DNA of 64,000 nucleotides from Martelella mediterranea DSM 17316. Its GTDB lineage: Bacteria; Pseudomonadota; Alphaproteobacteria; Rhizobiales; Rhizobiaceae. The notes beneath the pieces were generated by a model. It was not told the DNA's origin, did not search any database, and saw only the letters and a program-made list of their open reading frames with translations. A program made the translations under genes and the position numbers. The DNA lies in contig NZ_CP020330.1 of the NCBI RefSeq assembly GCF_002043005.1, positions 4,358,001-4,422,000 of the forward strand, read 5' to 3'. Shown here piece by piece: positions 17,917 through 27,994 of this stretch (position 1 is the stretch's first letter; every line of letters starts with the position of its first letter).

Positions 17917-20664
17917 TCAGAGCGTGCGCGTGACGTGCTCGACGCGGAAGGCTTCGATGACGTCGCCGGCGCGGATGTCTTCGTAGTTCTCGAAGGCCAT
18001 GCCGCATTCCTGACCGACCGGCACTTCGGAGACTTCGTCCTTGAAGCGCTTCAGCGTCTTCAGCTTGCCCTCGTGGATAACCACGTTGTCGCGGACGAGG
18101 CGGACGCCGGCGCCGCGTTCCATGCGGCCCTCGGTGACGCGGCAACCCGCGACCTTGCCGACCTTGGAAATGTTGAAGACCTCGAGGATCTCCGCATTGC
18201 CGAGGAAGGTCTCGCGCCGTTCCGGCGAAAGAAGACCCGACATCGCCGACTTCACGTCATCCACCAGGTCGTAGATGATGTTGTAGTAGCGGATCTCGAT
18301 GCCTTCCTGCTCGGCAAGCCGGCGGGCCTGCGCGTTGGCGCGGACATTGAAGCCGATGATCGCCGCATTGGAAGCTTCCGCAAGCGAAATATCCGACTCG
18401 GTGATGCCGCCTGCCGCCGCATGGACGATCCGGGCGCGCACTTCGTCGGTCCCAAGCTTTTCGAGCGCCGCAGCGATCGCCTCGACCGAACCCTGAACGT
18501 CGCCCTTGATCAGCAGCGGGAATTCCTTCAGCCCGGTATCCTGCAACTGGCTCATCATCTGCTCGAGCGAACCGCGCGAACCAGACTGGCGGGCGGCCGC
18601 CTTGTCGCGGGCAAGCCGCTGGCGGTATTCGGAGACTTCGCGGGCCTTGCCTTCGTTTTCAACGACGGCGAAGCGATCGCCGGCCGCGGGCGTGCCGCTG
18701 AGACCGAGGATCTCGACCGGCATCGACGGGCCGGCTTCCTTCACATGTTCGCCGCGATCGTTGACGAGCGCGCGCACGCGTCCCCACTGATCGCCGGCAA
18801 CCACGATCTGGCCGGGCTTCAGCGTGCCCTTCTGAACCAGAACGGTCGCGACCGAACCACGGCCACGGTCGAGCTGGGCTTCGATCACCACGCCCTCGGC
18901 GGTGCGGTCGGCATTGGCCTTGAGGTCGAGGATTTCGGCCTGCAGCAGGATCGCCTCGAGCAGCTTGTCTAGGTTCTTGCCGGTCTTGGCCGAGACTTCG
19001 ACTTCCAGCGTGTCGCCGCCCATGGTTTCCACGAACACTTCGTGCTGAAGCAGCGCCGTGCGCACCTTCTGCGGATCGGCGTCCGGCTTGTCGATCTTGT
19101 TGATGGCAACAATGATCGGCACGCCGGCGGCCTTGGCGTGATTGATGGACTCGATCGTCTGCGGCATGACGCTGTCGTCGGCGGCAACCACCAGAATGGC
19201 GATATCGGTCACCTCGGCGCCGCGGGCACGCATTGCCGTAAAGGCGGCGTGGCCGGGCGTGTCGATGAAGGTGATCTTCTGACCGTCCTGCTCGACCTGA
19301 TAGGCGCCGATATGCTGGGTGATGCCGCCGGCCTCGCCGGAGACCACATTGGCATGGCGGATCGCGTCCAGCAGCGAGGTCTTGCCGTGGTCGACATGGC
19401 CCATGATGGTCACGACCGGGGCGCGCGGCTCCAGATCGCCCTCGTCATCCTTGACGTCGAAAATGCCCTCTTCCACGTCCGATTCGGCAACGCGCTTCAC
19501 GGTATGGCCGAATTCGGTGGCGATCAGCTCGGCGAGATCGGCATCGATCACGTCGCCGGGCTTCATCATCTGCCCTTCCTTCATCAGGTACTTGATCACA
19601 TCGACCGAGCGTTCGGACATGCGCTGCGACAGTTCCTGAATGGTGATGGTTTCCGGCAGCACGACCTCGCGCAGAACCTTTTCGCGCGGCTCCTGCGAAT
19701 GGGCGCGGCGCATCTTTTCCTGGCGGCGGCGCATGGCCGAAAGCGAACGGCCGCGCTGGCTGCCGCCGTCCTCGTCGCCGGTAACCGCAGTTACCGTCAG
19801 CTTGCCGCGGCGACGCTCGCCGGTGCCCTTGGGGCGGGAGGCGGGTTTCGGCGCGGTGTCGGGCCTCAGCGCCTTGCCGCGCGCCGGTCCGCCTTCGCTC
19901 TCGCCTTCGCGGCGCGGCTTGCGGCCGCGCGCCGCTTCATCATCCTCTTCCGCCGTCGTGCGCGCGACAGGGCGCGGACGCTGTGCGGTCCGGCTCGGCT
20001 TGGCGTCCTCGCCCGGCGGCAGATCGGGCACGACCGGCACCTCGGCCTCGGTCGGCGTTTCCTCGACGGCGGGCGCGGGCGCTGCGGCGCGGGCCTTGGC
20101 CTCTTCCGCTTCGCGCTTGGCCTTTTCCTCGGCTTCGAGCTTCGCCCTTTCCTCGGCAATGCGGGCCTCTTCGGCCTCGCGCTTGCGGCGTTCGGCATCC
20201 TCGGCCTCGCGCTGCTGCGCCATCACCAGCGCGCGGCGGCGGGCATCCATCTCCCCCTGGGAGAGATCGTGCAGCACATTGCCGCGCTGGCGGTTCTGGC
20301 CGCCACGGTCGGCATTACCCCGATCCTGGCCGCGATCCGGCTGACCGCCGCGCTGGCGGTTCTGCGCGCCCGGCCGCGAAGGCTGGCCCTTGGGGTGGTG
20401 CGTCGGCCGGTCATCGTTGCGGCGGGTCTCGCCCTGGCGCGGCTGGGCGCTCTGAGAAGCCGGCGCGCGCGATGCTGATGCTGCTGCTGAAGTGTCTTCG
20501 CCGGGCTTGTGGATCCGGCGTTTGCGTGTTTCCACCACGACCGCCTTGCTGCGACCGCGGCCCATATCCTGGCGCACGGTGCCCTGGCTCACACCCGACG
20601 GCTTCAGCTTAAGCGTCTTCTTGCCTTCATTGTCGAGTGTCTTGTCGTCTTTACTGTCCGTCAT
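17917..20664 (-). CDS. infB: Translation initiation factor IF-2
   Basis: A 915-residue GTPase that brings initiator fMet-tRNA to the 30S subunit. The first 300 or so residues are a long, charged, low-complexity region rich in Arg, Glu, Ala and Pro, as usual in alphaproteobacteria. The G domain follows, with GHVDHGKTS (G1), DTPGHAAF (G3) and NKIDKPDA (G4). The C-terminal IF2 beta-barrel domains end before the stop at 17917. I start at the ATG 20662-20664 ([10 protein letters not shown]), the form seen in relatives; an in-frame start ten codons upstream is possible. It is the last gene of the rimP operon and is followed by a strong terminator. Confidence 0.96.
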   Translation of the reverse strand: MTDSKDDKTLDNEGKKTLKLKPSGVSQGTVRQDMGRGRSKAVVVETRKRRIHKPGEDTSAAASASRAPASQSAQPRQGETRRNDDRPTHHPKGQPSRPGAQNRQRGGQPDRGQDRGNADRGGQNRQRGNVLHDLSQGEMDARRRALVMAQQREAEDAERRKREAEEARIAEERAKLEAEEKAKREAEEAKARAAAPAPAVEETPTEAEVPVVPDLPPGEDAKPSRTAQRPRPVARTTAEEDDEAARGRKPRREGESEGGPARGKALRPDTAPKPASRPKGTGERRRGKLTVTAVTGDEDGGSQRGRSLSAMRRRQEKMRRAHSQEPREKVLREVVLPETITIQELSQRMSERSVDVIKYLMKEGQMMKPGDVIDADLAELIATEFGHTVKRVAESDVEEGIFDVKDDEGDLEPRAPVVTIMGHVDHGKTSLLDAIRHANVVSGEAGGITQHIGAYQVEQDGQKITFIDTPGHAAFTAMRARGAEVTDIAILVVAADDSVMPQTIESINHAKAAGVPIIVAINKIDKPDADPQKVRTALLQHEVFVETMGGDTLEVEVSAKTGKNLDKLLEAILLQAEILDLKANADRTAEGVVIEAQLDRGRGSVATVLVQKGTLKPGQIVVAGDQWGRVRALVNDRGEHVKEAGPSMPVEILGLSGTPAAGDRFAVVENEGKAREVSEYRQRLARDKAAARQSGSRGSLEQMMSQLQDTGLKEFPLLIKGDVQGSVEAIAAALEKLGTDEVRARIVHAAAGGITESDISLAEASNAAIIGFNVRANAQARRLAEQEGIEIRYYNIIYDLVDDVKSAMSGLLSPERRETFLGNAEILEVFNISKVGKVAGCRVTEGRMERGAGVRLVRDNVVIHEGKLKTLKRFKDEVSEVPVGQECGMAFENYEDIRAGDVIEAFRVEHVTRTL

Positions 20665-20764
20665 TCGGTTCCCGTTCCTTGGCGCGGGAACCATCTCCGA
20701 TCGGAGACAGTATGCCCGCCCTAAAAATTCATATTATGGCGTCCGGCCAACTTCCGTGACGTCG

Positions 20765-21427
20765 TCATGTGTTCGTCATCGCGGCTTTTCCTTCGGTTCG
20801 GGCATCTGCCCGGTACCTTTGAAGTATCATTGCGCGCTTCACTACACCCTCACCGGCCTTTCCCGCAAGCACTGCGGCGTGTTTAAACGCATTCTCATGC
20901 AAAAGAGTGCCGATTTCGTCCGCATTGAAAGGCCTGAGCGCCGGCACCGGCGCATCGGCCTCGCTTTGATGCATGAAGGCGGTGCGGGCCTGATCCAGCT
21001 TGCGGACGCCATCCGGCGCGGCATCGGCGGAATGAAACACGGCGATCGCCACGCCGCTTCTGATCGCAAGGTCGACCTTGGCCGAGCCCGTCACGAATTC
21101 CCCCGCCTTGATCGCCATGTTGATCATACCCGCCAACTGGCGCGCCATCAACATGTCAACCATCGCGCCGAGATCGTCGGCGGCCTGAACCTTCTGCTTC
21201 AGCGCCCGGGAGAACAGGCCCTTCGCGACAGCCTTGTCGACGGCCCGACGTTCCGCGACGACCCAGCAGCCGCGGCCGGGGAGCTCGCGCTTCAGGTCCG
21301 GCACGACCTGCCCGTCGGGGCCGGCGACAAACCGGATGAGTTCATCCGAATCGCCGGCCTTGCGGGTTACGATGCAGGTGCGCTCGCTCATCGCCTCAGC
21401 CTCGACCGCTTTGCGGGGCGAGGTCAC
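20765..21427 (-). CDS. YlxR/DUF448 RNA-binding protein with L7Ae-like C-terminus
   Basis: A 220-residue protein. The N-terminal YlxR (DUF448) domain shows ERTCIVTRKAGDSDELIRFV and the ELPGRGCWV motif. The C-terminal half looks like the L7Ae-type RNA-binding fold often fused to it in alphaproteobacteria (AGEFVTGSAKVDLAIRSG). It is thought to bind RNA or regulate ribosome-related transcription. It sits between nusA and infB, where ylxR homologues almost always sit, and overlaps nusA by 4 nt (ATGA). Two in-frame starts exist, at 21427 and twelve codons later (MSERTC). The first is favoured by the overlap. Confidence 0.9.
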   Translation of the reverse strand: MTSPRKAVEAEAMSERTCIVTRKAGDSDELIRFVAGPDGQVVPDLKRELPGRGCWVVAERRAVDKAVAKGLFSRALKQKVQAADDLGAMVDMLMARQLAGMINMAIKAGEFVTGSAKVDLAIRSGVAIAVFHSADAAPDGVRKLDQARTAFMHQSEADAPVPALRPFNADEIGTLLHENAFKHAAVLAGKAGEGVVKRAMILQRYRADARTEGKAAMTNT

Positions 21428-23073
21428 GACTTCGAGAATACGCCGCTCAGATCGTCAGCTGCCGGCTCCTCGTCGCCGCCCTCGACCTCTACTTCCTCTT
21501 CCTCGGGAAGGTCGGCGGCGAGGTCTTCCTCGGTGATCCAGCCTGCAGCGAGACGCGCCTGCATGATCATGTTTTCCGCTTCGACGCGCGACAGCGCGAA
21601 GGACGACAGCGTGCCGTCGAAACGCTTGGTCTGGCCATTCTGACGCTCGGTCCAGCCGATCAGGTCGTCGGCGGCGCAGCCGGCGAAATCTTCCATCGTC
21701 TTGATGCCTTCCTCGCCGAGCGCGACCATCATCGCCAGCGTCATGCCGTCGATCTGGCGCAGGTCGTCGGAAACGCCGAGTTCCCGGCGCTTCTCGTCCA
21801 GTTCGGCATCGAGACGCTCCAGATGCTCGCGGGCGCGCATCTGGATTTCCTGCGCGGTTTCCTCGTCAAAGCCCTCGATCGAGGAAATTTCGTCAAGGTC
21901 GACATAGGCCAGTTCCTCGATGGCCGCGAAGCCTTCCGAGGCCAGCACCTGACCAACCATCTCGTCGACGTCCAGCGCATCCATGAACAGCTGCGAACGC
22001 TCGTTGAATTCCTTCTGGCGGCGCTCCGATTCCTCGTTCTCCGTCATGATGTCTATGTCCCAGCCGGTGAGCTGCGAGGCGAGACGGACATTCTGGCCGC
22101 GGCGGCCGATCGCCAGCGAAAGCTGGTCGTCCGGCACCACGACGTCGATGCGCTCGGCATCCTCGTCCAGCACCACCTTGGCGACCTCGGCCGGCTGCAG
22201 CGCGTTGACGATGAAGGAGGCCGGATCTTCCGACCACGGAATGATGTCGATCTTCTCGCCCTGAAGCTCGCCGACGACCGCTTGGACGCGCGAACCGCGC
22301 ATGCCGACGCAGGCGCCGACCGGATCGATCGACGAATCGGACGAGATCACGGCGATCTTGGCACGCGAACCGGGGTCGCGGGCAACCGACTTGATGGTGA
22401 TGATGCCGTCGTAGATTTCCGGCACTTCCATGGCAAACAACTTGACCATGAACTGCGGATGGGTGCGCGACAGGAATATCTGCGGACCGCGCTGTTCGCG
22501 GCGGACGTCATAGACATAGGCGCGGATGCGGTCGCCGTAGCGCGGCACTTCGCGCGGGATCATCTCATCGCGGCGGATGATTGCCTCGCCACGGCCGAGA
22601 TCGACGATGACATTGCCGTATTCGACGCGCTTGACCGTGCCGTTGACGATCTCGCCGATGCGATCCTTGTATTCGTCATACTGGCGATCGCGCTCGGCTT
22701 CCCGCACCTTCTGGACGATGACCTGCTTGGCCGACTGAGCGGCGATCCGGCCGAAATCCATCGGCGGCAGCGGATCGGCGATGAAATCGCCAAGCTTGGC
22801 TTCCGGGTTGCGGTCGAGCGCCAGCGCCAGCGGGATCTGGGTGCTGTAATCCTCGGCTTCCTCGACCACTTCGAGCAGGCGCTGCAGGTGGATTTCGCCG
22901 GTCTTGGGATTGATGTCGGCGCGGATATTGGTTTCCGATCCGTAGCGCGACTTGGCCGCCTTCTGGATGGCGTCGGCCATGGCGGTCAGGACGATCTCGC
23001 GATCGATCGATTTTTCCCGCGCCACCGCGTCGGCGATCTGCAACAGTTCCAGCCGGTTCGCACTTACTGCCAT
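21424..23073 (-). CDS. nusA: Transcription termination/antitermination factor NusA
   Basis: A 549-residue RNA-polymerase-binding factor that modulates pausing, termination and antitermination. Domain order is the N-terminal RNAP-binding domain, S1 (about 135-200; [18 protein letters not shown]), and two KH domains ([22 protein letters not shown] in the second). Helix-hairpin-helix acidic repeats follow in the C-terminal 200 residues ([30 protein letters not shown]). The tail is very acidic. It lies between rimP (88 nt upstream) and ylxR in the conserved order. The rimP leader contains a terminator hairpin that could give NusA autoregulation. Confidence 0.96.
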   Translation of the reverse strand: MAVSANRLELLQIADAVAREKSIDREIVLTAMADAIQKAAKSRYGSETNIRADINPKTGEIHLQRLLEVVEEAEDYSTQIPLALALDRNPEAKLGDFIADPLPPMDFGRIAAQSAKQVIVQKVREAERDRQYDEYKDRIGEIVNGTVKRVEYGNVIVDLGRGEAIIRRDEMIPREVPRYGDRIRAYVYDVRREQRGPQIFLSRTHPQFMVKLFAMEVPEIYDGIITIKSVARDPGSRAKIAVISSDSSIDPVGACVGMRGSRVQAVVGELQGEKIDIIPWSEDPASFIVNALQPAEVAKVVLDEDAERIDVVVPDDQLSLAIGRRGQNVRLASQLTGWDIDIMTENEESERRQKEFNERSQLFMDALDVDEMVGQVLASEGFAAIEELAYVDLDEISSIEGFDEETAQEIQMRAREHLERLDAELDEKRRELGVSDDLRQIDGMTLAMMVALGEEGIKTMEDFAGCAADDLIGWTERQNGQTKRFDGTLSSFALSRVEAENMIMQARLAAGWITEEDLAADLPEEEEVEVEGGDEEPAADDLSGVFSKS

Positions 23074-23161
23074 GTTCCTGTCTCCATTCTTGTCTGCGAG
23101 CCTCGAGGCTTCGCGAAATTGCTGTCACGCCTGCGCGATAAAAGCTGCGGTCGGGCGGTGT

Positions 23162-23770
23162 TCAATTCTCTTCGGTGTCTTCGACACCATTGTCTTCGTC
23201 GTTTTCGTTGGCGGCCTTTTCCTTGGCCAGCTTGTCGGCGCGCAACGCCTCGCGGATCAACTCGTCCGTCAGGATCAGCTTGGCATCGGAAAGCGCCGAA
23301 AACGGGATCGTGACCTCGCTTGGCTCGCCATAGGCGACGCCGTCGCGCAGAAGCGTGAAGCCGTCATTGTCGGCCTCGACGATGCGGCCGCGGAACCGCT
23401 TGCGCTCGCCGATGAGCACAGAGGTCTCGCATTTAAGCAGGTGACCCTTCCAGCGGTAGAAATCGGACTTGCGCACCATCGGCCGGTCGATGCCGGGCGA
23501 GGAGATTTCCAGATGATAGGCGCGGTCGATCGGGTCCTCGACATCGAGCACCGGAGAGACCGCCTTGGACACTTCCTCGCAGTCCTCGACCGTCATCGTG
23601 CCGTCGAAACGCTCGGCCATGATCTGCAGCGTCAGCCCGTTCTGGCCGGAGAGATTGACCCGCACCAGCTTGAAACCGATATCCTCCAGAACAGGCTCGA
23701 GCATATCGGCAATCCGCTTCTCGACGCCGGTTTCCACGATAAGCCGTTCTTCTCTTGCCCTATCATCCAT
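23162..23770 (-). CDS. rimP: Ribosome maturation factor RimP
   Basis: A 202-residue RimP, needed for 30S subunit maturation. The conserved N-terminal domain carries [20 protein letters not shown] and the motif [20 protein letters not shown] in the middle, typical of the family. The C-terminal Sm-like domain is followed by an acidic tail ([15 protein letters not shown]). It is the first gene of rimP-nusA-ylxR-infB. A predicted promoter and a terminator-like hairpin lie in the 120 nt upstream. Confidence 0.94.
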   Translation of the reverse strand: MDDRAREERLIVETGVEKRIADMLEPVLEDIGFKLVRVNLSGQNGLTLQIMAERFDGTMTVEDCEEVSKAVSPVLDVEDPIDRAYHLEISSPGIDRPMVRKSDFYRWKGHLLKCETSVLIGERKRFRGRIVEADNDGFTLLRDGVAYGEPSEVTIPFSALSDAKLILTDELIREALRADKLAKEKAANENDEDNGVEDTEEN

Positions 23771-23835
23771 GTTTGTCAGCCATGTTCCTCAAATCTGTCC
23801 CATCAGGCTCCCGGCGCCTGGCGGCCGCGCCAAAC

Positions 23836-23867
23836 AAAAAAGAGCGGGTCCGTGCGGCCCCACTCTT
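23836..23867 (-). terminator. Terminator-like hairpin in the rimP leader
   Basis: On the minus strand AAGAG-GGG-CC pairs back on itself with two mismatches around a GCAC loop and is followed directly by TTTTTTGTTT. It lies about 65 nt before the rimP start and about 20-50 nt after the predicted transcription start. No gene ends upstream on this strand, so it looks like a leader attenuator rather than the end of another transcript. Confidence 0.65.
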
Positions 23868-23895
23868 CATCTGACGATCAAGAATTTGAGCCCTA

Positions 23896-23923
23896 GATAA
23901 CCTCACGAAGGGAAAATTGCAAG
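23896..23923 (-). promoter_or_regulatory. Candidate promoter for rimP operon
   Basis: Minus strand: -35 TTGCAA (23918-23923), 16-bp spacer, -10 TTATCT (23896-23901). The spacing and hexamers are reasonable for the housekeeping sigma factor. This would start transcription about 120 nt before rimP, upstream of the leader hairpin. The rest of the 314-bp gap (23771-24084) shows nothing else I recognise. Confidence 0.45.
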
Positions 23924-24084
23924 TTTTATCGCGGCCCGGGCATGGAACCGACCTCGGGGGATATAGGCAACCGCCTGATTTCGGTCCTATACTTGTGGTT
24001 CGGGAGAAGCCGAAGCGAACGCAGCATCGCATCCGCCGATCGCGCTGCGCGCAAACAACAAAATGCCCGGAGGAACGACGATCC

Positions 24085-25725
24085 ATGAACAAGGCGACAC
24101 CCTCGCTTTTTGCCCCGTTTGCGCATACCACCTTCCGCAATATCTGGTTTGCCTCGATCGCCTCCAATCTCGGCACCAACATCCAGAATGTCGGCGCGGC
24201 CTGGATGATGACCTCGATCTCGAATTCGGAAAGCATGGTGGCGCTGGTTCAGGCCTCGACCACGCTGCCGGTGATGCTGTTCGCGCTGGTCGCCGGCGCG
24301 ATTGCCGACAGTTTCGATCGCCGACGGGTGATCCTCGCCGCCCAGGGCTTCATGTTCGCCGTCTCCGTGGCGCTGGCGCTTGCGGCGGTTGCCGGCGTGA
24401 TCACGCCGTGGATGCTGCTGGCCTTCACCTTTCTCATCGGCAGCGGCAATGCCCTCAACAACCCGTCCTGGCAGGCTGCCGTCGGCGATATGGTGCCGCG
24501 TTCCGACGTCCCCGGGGCGGTCACGGTCAATTCCGTGGGTTTCAACATTACCCGCAGCGTCGGCCCGGCCGTCGGCGGCACCATCGTCGCGATCGGCGGG
24601 GCGGCGGCGGCATTTGTTGTGAACGCGCTGAGCTATCTCGGCCTGCTGACAGTGGTCTTCCGCTGGAAATTTGTGCCTCCGGAAAACCCGCTGCCACGCG
24701 AGAAGATGACCACCGCCATCGGCGCCGGGTTGCGCTACGTGTTCATGTCGCCCAACATATTGAAGGTGCTGCTGCGCGCCTTCCTGTTCGGCCTTGCCAC
24801 GGTTTCGGCGCTGGCGCTGCTGCCGCTGGTGGCGCGCGACGTGATCGCCGGCGGGCCGCAGACATTCGGCATCATGCTCGGCGCGTTCGGCATCGGCGCG
24901 ATCGGCGGCGCTTTCGCCAATGCAAGGCTGAGAGCCGCACTTTCCAACGAAGCGATCATCCGCGCGGCCTTCCTGGTGTTCGGCGCGAGCGCGGTGGTCA
25001 TGTCGCTTTCGACCTCGCTGATCATCGACTGTCTGGCGCTTTTCTTCGCCGGCGCTTGCTGGGTCATGGCGCTTTCGCTGTTCAACACGGTGGTGCAGCT
25101 CACAACGCCGCGCTGGGTGGTCGGCCGGGCCCTGTCGCTCTACCAGACCGCTGCCTTCGGCGGCATGGCGGGCGGAAGCTGGCTCTGGGGTTATGTCGCC
25201 GAAAACCTCACCATCACCCATGCCTTCCTGGCCGCGGCGGGCGTCGCGGCCTTCGGCGCGGCAGTCGGCTTCGTGTTCAAGATGCCGGCCTTCGAAAGCC
25301 TGAACCTCGATCCGCTCAACAGGTTCCGCACGCCGGAGCCCGCCCTTGGCCTCGTCGCCCGCTCCGGCCCGATTGTGGTCGAGACCCGCTTCGTGATCGC
25401 GGCTGAAGATACCCAGGAATTCCTGCGCCTGATGGTCGAGCGCCGCCGCATCCGGCTGCGCGACGGCGCGCGCAAATGGGCGCTGATGCGCGATATCGAG
25501 GAGCCCGATGTCTGGTTCGAGACCTATCACGCGCCCACCTGGGTCGATTATGTGCGCCACAACCAGCGCCGCACCCAGGCCGATGCCGACAATTTCGACC
25601 GGTTGCGCGAACTGCATCGGGAAGACGGCATGCCGCGGGTCCGGCGCATGATCGAACGCCAGGCGATCCCGCCGCGCGACACCATCTTCAACCGCCCCTA
25701 CGACGCGCATCATCATCATCATTGA
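24085..25725 (+). CDS. MFS exporter (EntS-like) with a soluble C-terminal extension
   Basis: A 546-residue protein. The first 400 or so residues form a twelve-helix major facilitator of the EntS/TIGR00900-like group; FRNIWFASIASNLGTNIQNVGAAWMM near the start is typical. About 130 extra C-terminal residues after helix 12 (from about 415) look soluble and cytosolic and resemble the small ferredoxin-like domain fused to such transporters. The protein ends in five consecutive histidines (YDAHHHHH). The start is ATG 24085, preceded by GGAGG; a frame running upstream is unsupported. Cargo is unknown. Confidence 0.87.
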   Translation: MNKATPSLFAPFAHTTFRNIWFASIASNLGTNIQNVGAAWMMTSISNSESMVALVQASTTLPVMLFALVAGAIADSFDRRRVILAAQGFMFAVSVALALAAVAGVITPWMLLAFTFLIGSGNALNNPSWQAAVGDMVPRSDVPGAVTVNSVGFNITRSVGPAVGGTIVAIGGAAAAFVVNALSYLGLLTVVFRWKFVPPENPLPREKMTTAIGAGLRYVFMSPNILKVLLRAFLFGLATVSALALLPLVARDVIAGGPQTFGIMLGAFGIGAIGGAFANARLRAALSNEAIIRAAFLVFGASAVVMSLSTSLIIDCLALFFAGACWVMALSLFNTVVQLTTPRWVVGRALSLYQTAAFGGMAGGSWLWGYVAENLTITHAFLAAAGVAAFGAAVGFVFKMPAFESLNLDPLNRFRTPEPALGLVARSGPIVVETRFVIAAEDTQEFLRLMVERRRIRLRDGARKWALMRDIEEPDVWFETYHAPTWVDYVRHNQRRTQADADNFDRLRELHREDGMPRVRRMIERQAIPPRDTIFNRPYDAHHHHH

Positions 25726-25791
25726 AGGGGAAGTATGAGGGCGGCCTTCTCCATCAGCTTCGTTGGGCTTTGGTGTGGGTTGGAGACCTCG

Positions 25792-25943
25792 CAACCCACA
25801 ATCTCTCCCCTTGAGGGAGAGATGCCCCGACAGGGGCAGAGAGGGGTGAACCCTTTCCGGGAGCACAGAGCGTGCGGCGTATGCCCGATACCCCTCTCTG
25901 TCGCTTTCGCGACATCTCCCCCTCAAGGGGGGAGATTGATTGA
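25792..25943. repeat. RIME-like palindromic repeat, copy C
   Basis: Lies between the convergent MFS and lytic transglycosylase genes. It has the same module set as the other copies but in the opposite order: GCCCCGACAGGGGC first, then GTCGCTTTCGCGAC, inside arms of CTCCCCTTGAGGGAGAG type. It accounts for most of the 280-bp gap 25726-26005. Confidence 0.8.
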
Positions 25944-26005
25944 GGGCTATGCGGCCACTGCTTCAAGCAATATCTGCTTCAGCACAAATCCCGGCAGCCC
26001 TGAAA

Positions 26006-27292
26006 CTACCGCAGCAATTCGTTCTTCAGCGCCGGCGTCGGCCAGCAGGTCTGGCTGACGCGGTTTTTCGCCTGCCAATCGCCGATCGAGCGCCGGGTCT
26101 TGAAGCCGACAAGACCGTCCGCGCCGCCGACGTCATAGCCCATGCCCTCGAGCTTGCGCTGCATGGCGGCGACGTCGGAGCGCAACAGCGTGCCGGTGCG
26201 CTGCCAGGGCTGGGCAAAGGCGCCCATGCCGTACTGGATGCGGTCGGCGAGATTGCCGACAAAAAGGGCGTAGAGGTCGGAATTGTTGTATTCCTTGAGC
26301 ACGTAGAAATTCGGCGTGACGATGAATTCAGGCCCGTAGCGGCCTTGCGGCACCAGCATCATGCCCGGCTTGCGCAGTTCCTCGGCGGGAAAGGCCTTGC
26401 CGTTGACGCGGGTGATACCCTGCTTGGTCCAGGCCGAAATCGCCCGGGCATTGTCAGGCCCTTCCTGGGCGCAGGAGACATTGTCAGGGATCACCGCCTC
26501 ATAGCCCCAGTCGCGCCCGCGTTCCCAGCCGTCGCTTGCCAGATGCTTGGCGATGGTGGCGAGCGAATCGGGCACCGAGTCCCAGACGTCGATAACGCCG
26601 TCGCCGTCGAAATCGACGGCATAGTTCATGAAGTTGGACGGCATCAGCTGCGGCTGGCCGAAGGCGCCGGCCCATGACGCCTTGCGCTTGTCGAGCGGGG
26701 CAGCCCCGCTCTGGATGATCTGCAGCGCGGCGATGAATTCGCGCTGGAACATCTGCTGGCGCGAGCCGGTCATGAACGCCTTGGTGCCGAGCACCTGGAG
26801 AATGTCGTATTTTTCCTCCGCCGCGCCATAGCCCATCTCGCGACCCCAGATGGCGAGCACGATGCGGCCCGGCACGCCGTAGCGCGCCTCGATCCGGTCC
26901 AGTACCGGCTTGTACTGATTGTAGAGCTGGCGTCCCTTGACCGCGAGATAATTGAGATTGTTCTCGCTGAAATAGGGGCCGGGCTCGGAGAACTCCGGCT
27001 GCGTCTGCTTTCGCTGCGCCGGCGGCTTGGTGCCGGGTGGTACGAGGTCCGGCAGCGACCAGTTGATCGAAAGCCCCTGCGTGACCCGGTCATAGACCGA
27101 AGCCGACACCCCGGAACGAAGCGCCGCCTGGCGCATGTCGCTGGCAAGCCAATGGCTGAACTGACGGTCGACGGTCGCCCTGTCATAGGCATTGGCGACC
27201 GTGGAGAAACCCGCGCCCGCAAGGAAGGCGAGCGCGATCGCAAACACGGCGCAGAGAATGCGGACGGCCATAAACGGGCGTGATCTGTTCAT
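26006..27292 (-). CDS. Lytic murein transglycosylase (MltB/SLT_2 family)
   Basis: A 428-residue periplasmic peptidoglycan-cleaving enzyme. A signal peptide is evident (Arg at positions 4 and 11, a hydrophobic stretch to about 30, ANA-Y cleavage region). The SLT_2 catalytic domain includes GVPGRIVLAIWGREMGYG with the likely catalytic Glu152. Later comes ASWAGAFGQPQLMPSNF and a YAVDFDGDGVIDVW segment that resembles an EF-hand-like calcium loop. The C-terminal 60 residues form a PG_binding_1 domain. Enzymes of this group cut the glycan strand with formation of 1,6-anhydroMurNAc. It stands alone. Confidence 0.93.
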   Translation of the reverse strand: MNRSRPFMAVRILCAVFAIALAFLAGAGFSTVANAYDRATVDRQFSHWLASDMRQAALRSGVSASVYDRVTQGLSINWSLPDLVPPGTKPPAQRKQTQPEFSEPGPYFSENNLNYLAVKGRQLYNQYKPVLDRIEARYGVPGRIVLAIWGREMGYGAAEEKYDILQVLGTKAFMTGSRQQMFQREFIAALQIIQSGAAPLDKRKASWAGAFGQPQLMPSNFMNYAVDFDGDGVIDVWDSVPDSLATIAKHLASDGWERGRDWGYEAVIPDNVSCAQEGPDNARAISAWTKQGITRVNGKAFPAEELRKPGMMLVPQGRYGPEFIVTPNFYVLKEYNNSDLYALFVGNLADRIQYGMGAFAQPWQRTGTLLRSDVAAMQRKLEGMGYDVGGADGLVGFKTRRSIGDWQAKNRVSQTCWPTPALKNELLR

Positions 27293-27391
27293 TCAGGCTT
27301 CTCCTTTTCGCGCGGAGTCTCGGGCATCAGGGTTACCGAATGATAAATCAATTATGGCCGCATCTGGGCATTACGATGGCGTTTATGGCTC

Positions 27392-27799
27392 TCAGGCCCG
27401 TCCCGCCTCGACATCGGCGCCGAAGTCGTTTGTCTGTTCCTGCCCGGGCTTGCAGTACCAGTAAAGCAGAACGAACAGGCCGATCACGGTGAAGCCGATA
27501 AGCTGCCACCAACCGCTGCGGCCGACGTCATGAAGCCTGCGCGCGGAGATCGCGATCGACGGAATCAGGGTCGCCAGGTTCCAGAGCCCCTGCAGATAGC
27601 CGACCTTGCCGAACAGGACCGAATCAATTCCGCCGAGAACGCCGCTGATGATGATGGTCCACAGCACCCAGAACCAGAACGCCCCGCGCGAGGACCGTCC
27701 GCTGAAAAGGGCATAATTCTTGAACGTAAGCTGAAACGCCTCCACGAAACCGACATTGCGGTGATCGCGACCGACGATCGAAGTTGGTGATTCCGACAT
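27392..27799 (-). CDS. DUF805 membrane protein
   Basis: A 135-residue inner-membrane protein of the DUF805 family, with three to four helices. Family landmarks are visible: SRGAFWFWVLWTIII, then SIAISARRLHDVGRSGWWQL, then a terminal IGLFVLLYWYCKPG. The start is ATG 27797-27799, supported by AGGGGAAA upstream. The frame continues farther upstream, but that part is arginine-rich and reads like out-of-frame DNA. Function is unknown; related proteins are widespread in proteobacteria. Confidence 0.87.
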   Translation of the reverse strand: MSESPTSIVGRDHRNVGFVEAFQLTFKNYALFSGRSSRGAFWFWVLWTIIISGVLGGIDSVLFGKVGYLQGLWNLATLIPSIAISARRLHDVGRSGWWQLIGFTVIGLFVLLYWYCKPGQEQTNDFGADVEAGRA

Positions 27800-27994
27800 G
27801 ATTTTCCCCTGTTGTCCCGGCATCAGACTACGCCCGGTGCGCAACGAGCGCAATAAGCGCGCATTGGCCATCGTGCGGCTCCGTTCTTCCCAAGCCCGCC
27901 GTCTTCGGATAGGAAGCACGTGACCGTCGCACCGGCCCCTCGCCGCCCGCGGCCGCACTGCCCTTGTCGTCAATTTTGAGGTCGGCTGAAACTC

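Noticed and set aside
25708..25725. Artificial His-tag contamination
   Set aside because: The five histidines end a normal chromosomal gene followed by a natural intergenic repeat, with no vector-like sequence around.
23926..25926. 666-codon minus-strand frame opposite the MFS gene
   Set aside because: Low-complexity Arg/His/Glu composition typical of the antisense of a GC-rich gene; the plus strand encodes a convincing transporter.
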